Shown here piece by piece: positions 37,273 through 43,684 of a stretch of 64,000 nt of DNA (positions are counted from its first letter, which is position 1; each line of letters opens with the position of its first letter). The DNA lies in assembly GCF_026552795.1 (NCBI RefSeq), contig NZ_JANFPI010000005.1, positions 1 through 64,000 on the forward strand, in the 5' to 3' direction. Source of the DNA: Ectorhizobium quercum (GTDB lineage Bacteria; Pseudomonadota; Alphaproteobacteria; Rhizobiales; Rhizobiaceae). The position numbers were made by a program, and so were the translations under genes. The notes under the pieces are model-generated. The model did no database searches. It saw only the letters and a program-made list of their open reading frames with translations, and was not told the origin of the DNA.

Positions 37273-37593
37273 TCAGAGGCCCTTCGGCCCGCCGTAGCGT
37301 CCGGCGATGCGCACCAGCGCGCCGAGTACCCACCAGGCCGAAAGGCTGGCCGCCGCCGATCCGGTCAGCAGCATCTCATGGGGCGAAAGCACGTCGCCGA
37401 GGCCGGCCTGCCGCGCGATCCACAGCCCCGCCGAGGGACCGAAGATCAGGCCGCAGGCCAGTCCGGTCGCGAACCGCGTCGCCGCCTCACGCCGGCTTTT
37501 CGGCAACAGGTATACGAGCGAGACCGCCGCCCCGGAAACGGCCCCGACGACCCGCAGAACGGTGAGGCCGGGCTCCGGCACGAAATCCGTCAT
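37273..37593 (-). CDS. small membrane protein, DUF6107-like, in the GTA cluster
   Basis: 106 aa with two or three hydrophobic segments (VLRVVGAVSGAAVSLVYLLP, FATGLACGLIFGPSAGLWI, MLLTGSAAASLSAWWVLGAL). It resembles the DUF6107 proteins of rhizobial GTA-like clusters. It sits between portal and protease genes, co-oriented, 26 nt before gp4. Function unknown. Confidence 0.75.
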   Translation of the reverse strand: MTDFVPEPGLTVLRVVGAVSGAAVSLVYLLPKSRREAATRFATGLACGLIFGPSAGLWIARQAGLGDVLSPHEMLLTGSAAASLSAWWVLGALVRIAGRYGGPKGL

Positions 37594-37630
37594 GGGTAAG
37601 GCTCCGTTAGGATGAGGTTACTAGGATCGG

Positions 37631-37655
37631 GAGCCGGAGCAGTTCCAGCAAAAGG
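37631..37655. repeat. type-B palindromic repeat, fragment
   Basis: A 25-bp piece (gagccggagcagttccagcaaaagg) matches one end of the type-B repeats at 11775 and 57771. It lies in the 239-bp gap between the portal gene and the DUF6107 gene. The rest of that gap shows no gene. Confidence 0.45.
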
Positions 37656-37832
37656 GGCGAGTGGCCTCGAAAGCACTTCAAGAGTGCCGGAAAGCGGAGT
37701 CGGAAGAATCGCTTGGCGGTATTTCCTCAAGATGTGAATCCACTGCTTCACACATCGATTCACCTTCCTCGCACAATGAATCCGCAAGGCGCGAAACCGA
37801 TTCCGCCCGCCGTCCCTTCCCGTTGAAGACGT

Positions 37833-39005
37833 TCATTTTTCCGGTGCGTAGCCGACCGCTTCGCGCTTCTCGGCATCGGTCAGGAAGCCGGCCGCCGAAA
37901 GCCTCTGCCACAGCTCTCCCCGCTCGGCCGAAAGGCCCGACACCTGGTCGAGGTCGGCCTCCAGCCTCAGCCGTTCGCCGAACGCATCGGACAGCCAGGG
38001 CGACAGCGCCGCCGTCACCCTGCCCACGGTCGGCAGCACGGTCAGCCGCCAGAAGGCGCGGTTGGCCTCCTGATAGTTGGCATAGGTGTTGTCGCCCGGC
38101 ACGCCGATCAACATGGGCGGCACGCCGAGCGCCAGCGCGATATCGCGCGCCGCGCCGTTCTTCGCCTCGATGAAATCCATGTCGCGCGGGCTGAGCGCCA
38201 TCGCCTTCCAGTCGAGACCGCCTTCCAGCAGCAGCGGCCGCCCGGCCCTGACCGCGCCGGAATAGCCCTCTTCCAGCTCCTGCTTCAGCCGGTCGTACTG
38301 CGCCGGCGAAAGATTGCCGCCCTCCTTCGGCTGGTAGACCAGCGCGCCGGAGGGCCGGGCGGAGTTGTCGAGCAGCGCCTTGTTCCAGACGCTCGCGGCA
38401 TTGTGCAGGTCGAGCGCGGCCATCGCCGCCGAAAGCGGCGCGTAGCCCAGGTGGTCGTCGAGCGGGTGGAAGGTCTTCAGGTGCAGCAGACGCGGCCCCT
38501 CGCCCTCCACCGGAAAGCGCCGCACCGTGTTTCCGGCCCGGTATTCGTAGGCCGAAGGCCAGCCGTCGCTTCCTTCCAGAACACGCATCCGCTCGGGCCG
38601 CAGCAGATAGATCTCGCGCAGCGCGCCAGCGATCGTCACCGGCTCCAGATAGGCGTTGCCGGCGATGGCCAGATGCGAATAGAGCGCCTCGAAGAAATCC
38701 GCTCCCGCCGTGCGCCCGTTCGGACGCCGCACCAGCGCCAGCGCCGGATGGTCGGAAAGCTCGCCCTCCTCGCCATAGAGCAGCAGCGGAACGCTGGCCG
38801 CCGCTTCCGCCACCAGCCGCACGCAGCGGTGGCCGACAGGGTTGCGCAGATAGCCGTCGCGGGCAAGCGCCGGATAGGAGCGGTTCGTCCAGCCGGTTCC
38901 CCGGGACGAAAAAACCGCCGCGAGAGGGGCGGCGGTCTTGGTTTCGGTCGGGGTCTCGGCGGCCGCGGCAGGTGCGCGCCACGGCAAACGGATCGGCAAT
39001 CTCAT
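37833..39005 (-). CDS. GTA gp3-like phage portal protein (HK97 family)
   Basis: 390 aa. WTNRSYPALARDGYLRNPVGHRCVR at the N-terminus, ALYSHLAIAGNAYLEPV, LSPRDMDFIEAKNGAARDIALALGVPPMLIG and YANYQEANRAFW are classic HK97 portal motifs. It forms the DNA entry ring of the head. ATG at 39005 with an AGGAC site. The open frame continues upstream through a repeat and the Dabb gene region in another register. Confidence 0.93.
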   Translation of the reverse strand: MRLPIRLPWRAPAAAAETPTETKTAAPLAAVFSSRGTGWTNRSYPALARDGYLRNPVGHRCVRLVAEAAASVPLLLYGEEGELSDHPALALVRRPNGRTAGADFFEALYSHLAIAGNAYLEPVTIAGALREIYLLRPERMRVLEGSDGWPSAYEYRAGNTVRRFPVEGEGPRLLHLKTFHPLDDHLGYAPLSAAMAALDLHNAASVWNKALLDNSARPSGALVYQPKEGGNLSPAQYDRLKQELEEGYSGAVRAGRPLLLEGGLDWKAMALSPRDMDFIEAKNGAARDIALALGVPPMLIGVPGDNTYANYQEANRAFWRLTVLPTVGRVTAALSPWLSDAFGERLRLEADLDQVSGLSAERGELWQRLSAAGFLTDAEKREAVGYAPEK

Positions 39006-39052
39006 CTTTCTCGTCCTTCGCGTTGCGACGCCCGCCCGCGAAGGCGGAAGCG

Positions 39053-39361
39053 TCACCGGATCGGCGTCTTCACCGCCCGGTCGGTGTCGTAGTCGGCGGC
39101 GATGCGCATCTCGCGCAGCGGCTTCACCGTGCTCGTCGATTTCTCGTAATCGGGATGAGCCTTGTATGCCGCCAGCGCCGCCTCGTCCTCGAACTCGCCG
39201 TAGACGATAATGTCGACCTCGCGGTCCCACTGGTCGGTCTTGACGTTCTCGCCGATCTCCAGGCGCGTCGCATGCGGAATGCCGGTCAGGATGGACAGTC
39301 CCTTGCGCACGGCTTCGCGGTTTTCCCGGGTTGCGGTGAAGAAAACGATATGGCGGATCAC
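39053..39361 (-). CDS. Dabb-domain (stress-responsive A/B barrel) protein
   Basis: 102 aa: IRHIVFFTATRENREAV, YGEFEDEAALAAYKAHPDYEK and KPLREMRIAADYD are the hallmark of Dabb/ferredoxin-like dimeric proteins. The GTG at 39361 has an ideal AAGGAG 8 nt upstream. It is not a standard GTA head or tail gene, yet it sits 47 nt before the portal gene on the same strand. Enzymatic role unknown; it may be a passenger gene. Confidence 0.82.
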   Translation of the reverse strand: MIRHIVFFTATRENREAVRKGLSILTGIPHATRLEIGENVKTDQWDREVDIIVYGEFEDEAALAAYKAHPDYEKSTSTVKPLREMRIAADYDTDRAVKTPIR

Positions 39362-39474
39362 GCGGGACTCCTTCGATCTGGCTCGTCCCGTCCGCATAGC
39401 ATGCCCGCGTCCGCTCCTCAATCGCAGGCGGATCGTCGCGCCCGGACGACCGGCAAACCTCACCACGCACTCGA

Positions 39475-39552
39475 CGTCACCCTCTGCCTAGAGCCGAGGG
39501 TCCACGCCGCAAGCGGCGCGGTGGATGGTCGGGTCGAGCCCGACCATGACGA
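39475..39552. repeat. dispersed palindromic repeat, type A, copy 3
   Basis: 78 bp (cgtcaccctctgcctagagccgaggg... / ...gtcgggtcgagcccgaccatgacga) upstream of the Dabb gene, in the 293-bp non-coding gap between it and the plus-strand membrane gene. The left arm is mutated, so its hairpin is weaker than in copies 1 and 2. Confidence 0.75.
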
Positions 39553-39654
39553 AAGAGAGGTGGGCCCACTTTATCACCGGTCCGGATGCGGACATCCGCC
39601 CCCTTTCCCTCTCCGGTCTGAAAAGCTAGTTTGCGCCGAACCCGGAGCCCCGCC

Positions 39655-40104
39655 TTGTCACGCCTTTTTCAGAGAGTTCTTTTCGGCCTCGTCCTGCCGC
39701 CGCTGATCGTCAGCCTCCTCTTCGGTTTCGCCGGCGGCCTCATCGACAACCTGCCGCTTTTCGGCGATGCCCTGGCACCCGGTGCCGATACCACCGAAAT
39801 CCTGACGATCATCGCCGAGGAAATGGCCGATACGCTGCTCAGGTCCACCCTTTTCTTCACCGCGGTCGCCGCCCCGGCCGTCGCGGTCGTCGGCCCGCTG
39901 GCCTTCGTCTTGACCCGCAGGCCGGCCATTCTCACCGTCATCGGCGCTGCCGCCGGTGCGACTTGGGCGGCATGGTTCGATTATCTGGACAGCTTCTTCA
40001 CCGGCCCCGGCATCGAATGGGACTGGCCGCTGGCCGGCGGCCTCTATGGCCTCCTGGCCGCAGCGCTCGCCGTCCGCTTCTTCGGGCGCCGCAAGCTTTT
40101 GTGA
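39655..40104 (+). CDS. membrane protein of unknown function on the opposite strand within the GTA cluster
   Basis: 149 aa with about four hydrophobic segments (VLFGLVLPPLIVSLLFGFAGGL, LFFTAVAAPAVAVVGPLAFVL, AILTVIGAAAGATWAAWF, PLAGGLYGLLAAALAVRFF). A basic tail (GRRKLL) ends it. The TTG at 39655 has GGAG about 10 nt upstream; another TTG at 39631 is possible. I do not recognise a family. It is the only plus-strand gene inside 26245-42696, and its stop abuts that of the endolysin gene. Confidence 0.65.
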   Translation: MSRLFQRVLFGLVLPPLIVSLLFGFAGGLIDNLPLFGDALAPGADTTEILTIIAEEMADTLLRSTLFFTAVAAPAVAVVGPLAFVLTRRPAILTVIGAAAGATWAAWFDYLDSFFTGPGIEWDWPLAGGLYGLLAAALAVRFFGRRKLL

Positions 40105-40719
40105 TCACGCATAGCTGATGCCGGCATAGAAGATCCTGCCATAGCCGGCAATCAGCGCCGCGCGGTCGGTTCCGTTGATGATGCGCCGCGCGCCGGTCCA
40201 GTCCTCCTTCGCAGGCGAGAAGGCGTCGGCAAGCCGGCGGCCGGTGAACGATCCGTCGATCATGCCGCGAAAGAGGATGGTCACGGCCACGGCCATCTCC
40301 ATCGCCCGTTCGGGGGCGGCCACCAGATCGATGCCGGTCGCCCTGCTCATCGCCTCGTAGTTCCGGCGGTGGGTCAGCTGCACGAAGCCGCGCCCCAGCC
40401 AGCTCCTTCCGTCCTTGTCCGGCCGCCAGTAGGGCGTCTTCACGCTTTTCAGCCGCCCGCGCGCAAAGGCATCATCGAGAATGGCAATCGCCCGCGCGTC
40501 GCTCGCCGCCAGCGTCTCGCGCACGGGCTGCATGGTCTCCGCCGTCTCGTGAAACGCGGTCGCCAGCATGTAGGCCAGCCAGCGGTCGTCGCCCTCCGGC
40601 ATCGTTTCCTCGAACCGGTCGAGGATCGCGGCCATGCCTTCCACCTGCCCCGCCCGCAGCCGGCCGTGGAACAACCGCTCGCGGGCATTGTCGAAGAAAA
40701 AGCGCCTGTTGATGCTCAT
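40105..40719 (-). CDS. endolysin-like glycoside hydrolase (GH19/chitinase-like)
   Basis: 204 aa. LATAFHETAETMQPVRE places a Glu where GH19-type lysozymes have their catalytic acid, and WLGRGFVQLTHRRNYEAMSRATG matches the GRGFxQLTxxxNY signature of phage endolysins and chitinase-like hydrolases. Predicted to cleave peptidoglycan to release particles. No signal peptide, so it would need a holin. GAGGG lies 8 nt before ATG 40719. It directly follows the terminase gene (2-nt gap). Confidence 0.78.
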   Translation of the reverse strand: MSINRRFFFDNARERLFHGRLRAGQVEGMAAILDRFEETMPEGDDRWLAYMLATAFHETAETMQPVRETLAASDARAIAILDDAFARGRLKSVKTPYWRPDKDGRSWLGRGFVQLTHRRNYEAMSRATGIDLVAAPERAMEMAVAVTILFRGMIDGSFTGRRLADAFSPAKEDWTGARRIINGTDRAALIAGYGRIFYAGISYA

Positions 40720-40721
40720 CA

Positions 40722-42200
40722 TCATATCCCTCTCACTTTCGGTTCGCCGCTCCTGTCGAGCATCAGCGCCGTCAGCGCCCAGACCAGCGCGTCCAGCCGG
40801 TCGGGCGAACGCCCGCCGGAAAGGCCGTCCGGGCCGAAATCGCACATCTGGTCCTCCAGCGCCGGAAAGCGCCCGGCATGGACCACCCGCCCCTGCTCGT
40901 AGAGGGCGGCGACCGGCTCTGCGCGCAGGAACTTGCCCCGCGTCGCCCGCACCGCCGTCACCGGAAGGCCCGCGTCGATGCCGGCAAGCACCGCGGCCAC
41001 CATGTCGCCGCCCTGGTTGATTTCCGCCACGATCCGGTCGGCGCCGAAGCGGCGATAGGCCGACACCACAGCCCGCGCCCATCCCGCCGGGCTCATGCCC
41101 TCGACGGAACAGTCGCCGAGCACCACGCCCCGGCCGCTTTCCTCGATCCCCGCCACGACGATGCCGCAGCAGGAGGCCGCGCCCGAACCGCTCGGCGGGT
41201 CGACGCCCACAACGATGCGCGAGAGCGCGCCCGGCAGGCGCACCGTCAGCGCCTCCAGCCGGTCGCGCCGCCACAGCGCATCGTCGCGGTCCTCCATCAG
41301 CTCGCCGTCGAGTTCCTGCCGCCCCAGCCGCGAACCGCCATAGCGTTCGGCGAGCGCGGCCAGGAAGCCGGGCGCCAGATTGGCGCCGTTCTCTCCGGTC
41401 CTCATCCGCACCAGCCGCGTGGCGGGATCGGCCATCAGCCGTTTCAGCACCGGCACCGGCCGGGGCGTCGTCGTCACGAGCTGGCGCGGATCGTCGCCGA
41501 GACGCAGCCCGAATTGCAGCATGTCGAAGGTTTCCTCGGCGTATTTCCACTTCGCCAGCTCGTCGCACCAGGCATAGTGGAACTGCGGCCCGCGCAGGCT
41601 CTCCGGGTCCTCGGAGGAAAAGATCTGCGCCACCGCGCCGTTCGGCCAGACCAGCCGGCGCCGCGTCACCTCGAAGTCGGGCACCATCGTGCGCGCCACC
41701 CGGCAGATGCCGGAAACGCCGTCGATCATCACCTCGCGGGCATCGCCCAGCGTTTCCGCCACCAGCGCGATGCGCAGGCCGGAGCGCGCGCCGCAGGCCC
41801 TGGCCAGCGCATGCACCCATTCCGCCCCCGCCCGCGTCTTGCCGGAGCCGCGCCCGCCCATCATCAGCCAGGTGCGCCAGTCGCCCTCCGGCGGCTGCTG
41901 CGCGGCCCGGCCCTGAAACGCCCAGTCGGTCAGCAGGAAGGGCGCGTAGTCGAAAGGTTCGGCAGGCGCCTCAAGTCCCCCTCTGGCTGCCGCCATCTCC
42001 CCCACAAGGGGGGAGAACGATGGGTGCGACGGTTTCCCCGATGGTGGCGTTTGCGAAGGGCGGGAGGCTGCCGCCTGCTTTCTCCCCCCTTGTGGGGGAG
42101 ATGGCCGGCAGGCCAGAGGGGGTTCCTCCCCCGCCTTCGCCCACCGCAGAACCTCCGCCTCATCCACCTCCCACGGCACCGTCGCCGGCAACCGCCACAT
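40722..42200 (-). CDS. GTA gp2-like terminase large subunit, with repeat-encoded insert
   Basis: 492 aa. ATPase motor with Walker A MMGGRGSGKTRAGAEW and Walker B region LYHAWCDELAKW-like (HYAWCDELAKW), and a nuclease domain starting VVGVDPPSGSG. Drives headful packaging of host DNA. The start at 42200 (MWRLPATVPW) has CTGGAG 7 nt upstream and lies inside the gp1 gene (41-nt overlap). About 49 residues near the N-terminus (PPLACRPSPPQGG... to ...SPLVGEMAAARGG) are encoded by a type-C palindromic repeat, between the start and the DWAFQGRA segment. The frame stays open through it. Confidence 0.9.
   Translation of the reverse strand: MWRLPATVPWEVDEAEVLRWAKAGEEPPLACRPSPPQGGRKQAAASRPSQTPPSGKPSHPSFSPLVGEMAAARGGLEAPAEPFDYAPFLLTDWAFQGRAAQQPPEGDWRTWLMMGGRGSGKTRAGAEWVHALARACGARSGLRIALVAETLGDAREVMIDGVSGICRVARTMVPDFEVTRRRLVWPNGAVAQIFSSEDPESLRGPQFHYAWCDELAKWKYAEETFDMLQFGLRLGDDPRQLVTTTPRPVPVLKRLMADPATRLVRMRTGENGANLAPGFLAALAERYGGSRLGRQELDGELMEDRDDALWRRDRLEALTVRLPGALSRIVVGVDPPSGSGAASCCGIVVAGIEESGRGVVLGDCSVEGMSPAGWARAVVSAYRRFGADRIVAEINQGGDMVAAVLAGIDAGLPVTAVRATRGKFLRAEPVAALYEQGRVVHAGRFPALEDQMCDFGPDGLSGGRSPDRLDALVWALTALMLDRSGEPKVRGI
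41977..42122. repeat. dispersed palindromic repeat, type C, copy 2, inside the terminase gene
   Basis: 146-bp element with ~40-bp inverted arms (ccccctctggctgccgccat... / ...gccggcaggccagaggggg). It is highly similar in its arms to 33833-33969 and less so in its loop. It lies wholly within the terminase open frame and is read through, like the in-frame palindromic elements described in Rickettsia. Confidence 0.85.
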
Positions 42201-42696
42201 CAGCAGCTCCAGCGCCGTTCCGCAGCCAGGCGTCGAAAAGAACGCGGGCGCGTTCCTCGGCCCGGCGCTCGATGAGATCGAGGAAATGGCGTTTGGCGTC
42301 ATCGTAACCTTGCGGCTCGGCATTGCGGTCTTCCGCGTCCTTGCGGTCGCGGGCCATCTGGCGCTGAAGCGCATCGATCTTCTCCAGAGTCCGCACGATC
42401 AGCGACATGGCGTCGGTCGCCGCCTTCAGGTCGGTGCGGGCAAGCTTGCCCGCGGCCTCGTCGGCCTGCCCGCCCACCAGCGGCGCCGAAGCCTCGCGCA
42501 GCGTGCGGAAGGCGTCGAACTGACCGCGCATCTCCACCGTCATGTCGTTGAGAAGCAGGCGCAGATCGCCGCCCTCGGGCAGTTCCGCCGCCTTGGTCTC
42601 GGGCGGAAGCATCCCGCCTTCCGGCGGCGGATCGCCATAGGCCGGGCGCTCCGGCCACAGGCCGACCGTCGCCGGGTCGAAAATCCCGTCGTCCAT
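42160..42696 (-). CDS. GTA gp1-like small terminase-type protein
   Basis: 178 aa, first gene of the GTA cluster. Acidic, helical: DLRLLLNDMTVEMRGQFDAFRTLREA and DLKAATDAMSLIVRTLEKIDALQRQMARDRKDAE. The ending is poorly conserved (AVAGDGAVGGG). Position just upstream of and overlapping the terminase fits the small-terminase role of gp1 in RcGTA. RBS GGGAAAGACAGG upstream. Confidence 0.78.
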   Translation of the reverse strand: MDDGIFDPATVGLWPERPAYGDPPPEGGMLPPETKAAELPEGGDLRLLLNDMTVEMRGQFDAFRTLREASAPLVGGQADEAAGKLARTDLKAATDAMSLIVRTLEKIDALQRQMARDRKDAEDRNAEPQGYDDAKRHFLDLIERRAEERARVLFDAWLRNGAGAADVAVAGDGAVGGG

Positions 42697-42749
42697 CCTG
42701 TCTTTCCCGCAAACGAAAAGGCCGCCTCCGCATCACGCGAAAACGGCCG

Positions 42750-42804
42750 GAGCAATTCCAGGAAAAGTGCGTAGCGGTTTTCCGTCCGGAATTGCGTGAA
42801 AACA
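42750..42804. repeat. dispersed palindromic repeat, type B, copy 2 (inverted)
   Basis: 55 bp (gagcaattccaggaaaagtg...ccggaattgcgtgaaaac), the reverse of the copy at 11775-11829. It lies in the leader between the presumed GTA promoter and gp1. Confidence 0.75.
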
Positions 42805-42809
42805 AAGAG

Positions 42810-42852
42810 CTGGAGCGTTTTCGCGATTCGGAGAAAAGCGAAAACGCTCCAG
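42810..42852. repeat. 15-bp perfect palindrome next to type-B repeat
   Basis: ctggagcgttttcgc at 42810-42824 and its exact reverse complement at 42838-42852, loop 13 nt. A strong hairpin in the GTA leader RNA; no T-tract follows in either direction. Confidence 0.75.
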
Positions 42853-42864
42853 AAATCCTGAAAC

Positions 42865-42891
42865 GAAAAAGGCCCGGGAGAACCGGACCTT
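42865..42891 (-). terminator. intrinsic terminator between copZ and the GTA gp1 gene
   Basis: On the minus strand, aggtccgg-ttctc-ccgggcct (8-bp stem with one G-T pair) is followed by TTTTTCG. It ends about 150 nt after copZ and 170 nt before gp1. It may simply end the copper operon, or it may block transcription into the GTA cluster. Confidence 0.7.
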
Positions 42892-42922
42892 TCAACGGCG
42901 GCACTCTGCGCCGCCCCGTCGC

Positions 42923-42950
42923 CGTCATGCCCGGGCTTGCCGCCCGGGCG
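42923..42950. repeat. type-A repeat fragment
   Basis: cgtcatgcccgggcttgccgcccgggcg has the arm and cgtcatg border of the type-A repeats but lacks the other half. Confidence 0.5.
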
Positions 42951-42971
42951 CAACTCTTCGACTATGCCAAA

Positions 42972-43000
42972 AACCTATCAGAGCACCGTCACGGTGTCAA
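42972..43000 (-). promoter_or_regulatory. promoter-like sequence with palindrome upstream of the GTA leader
   Basis: On the minus strand TTGACA (43000-42995) and TAGGTT (42977-42972) are 17 nt apart. Within the spacer and overlapping the -35 box is a 13-bp palindrome, caccgtcacggtg (42984-42996). It would drive RNA through the terminator at 42865-42891 toward gp1. It lies 44 nt after the copZ stop. The -10 is weak, so activator dependence is possible. Confidence 0.45.
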
Positions 43001-43043
43001 TGACTATTTTCCTGTTTTGTGAATTTTTTCCTATTTTGATCGT

Positions 43044-43241
43044 TCAATGAACGGCCTCCGGCGTATAGCCGGCCTCGCGGATCGCCGCCTCGGCCTTCGC
43101 CGCGTCGCCTTCCACGCTCACCCGGCGCGCGCCGAGGTCGATGCTGACAGCAGCACCCGGCAATTCCTTTTCGAGGGCGCCCCGCAGCGTCTTTTCGCAA
43201 TGGCCGCAGGTCATGTCCGGCACGGTGAAAATGGCAGTCAT
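43044..43241 (-). CDS. copZ: copper chaperone CopZ
   Basis: 65-aa HMA-domain protein with the metal site VPDMTCGHCEKTL (CxxC). Carries Cu(I) in the cytosol to CopA. Third gene of copA-cueR-copZ; its ATG overlaps the cueR stop (ATGA 43238-43241). Confidence 0.93.
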   Translation of the reverse strand: MTAIFTVPDMTCGHCEKTLRGALEKELPGAAVSIDLGARRVSVEGDAAKAEAAIREAGYTPEAVH

Positions 43242-43684
43242 GGTGTGTTTCCTTCCGGTTCCGGCTTGTCGTTGGCACCGTGGCAGGCGGGCCGTTCGCC
43301 GCCTGCCAGATCGTTGAGAATGGGGCAATCGGGGCGCTCGTCGCCATCGCAGCAATGAACCAGATGGCGCAGGGTCGAAAGCATGTCCTGCAATCCGGCG
43401 ATCTTGCGCTCCAGCGCCGCCACATGCCCCTGCGCCACGCGCTTCACCGACGCGCTGGAGCGGCTCCTGTCGGCCCAGAGCTTCAGAAGCGTCGCCGTTT
43501 CCTCCAGCGGGAAGCCAAGCTCACGCGCCCGGCGGATGAAGCGCAGGGAATGCACCGTCTCCATGCCGTATGTGCGGTAATTGCTCGCCGTCCTGTCCGC
43601 CTTGGGAATCAGGCCGATCTCCTCGTAGTAGCGGATCATCTTGGCCGAAACGCCGGATGCGGCGGCCGCCTCGCCGATATTCAT
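43238..43684 (-). CDS. cueR: MerR-family copper regulator CueR/HmrR
   Basis: 148 aa. N-terminal winged HTH ([25 protein letters not shown]), long dimerisation helix, and the C-terminal Cu(I) loop [10 protein letters not shown] with cysteines eight residues apart as in CueR. It activates its own operon from the promoter at 46216-46246. A His/Cys-containing tail (ACHGANDK) extends beyond the E. coli length. Overlaps copA by ATGA (43681-43684). Called hmrR in Sinorhizobium. Confidence 0.92.
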   Translation of the reverse strand: MNIGEAAAASGVSAKMIRYYEEIGLIPKADRTASNYRTYGMETVHSLRFIRRARELGFPLEETATLLKLWADRSRSSASVKRVAQGHVAALERKIAGLQDMLSTLRHLVHCCDGDERPDCPILNDLAGGERPACHGANDKPEPEGNTP

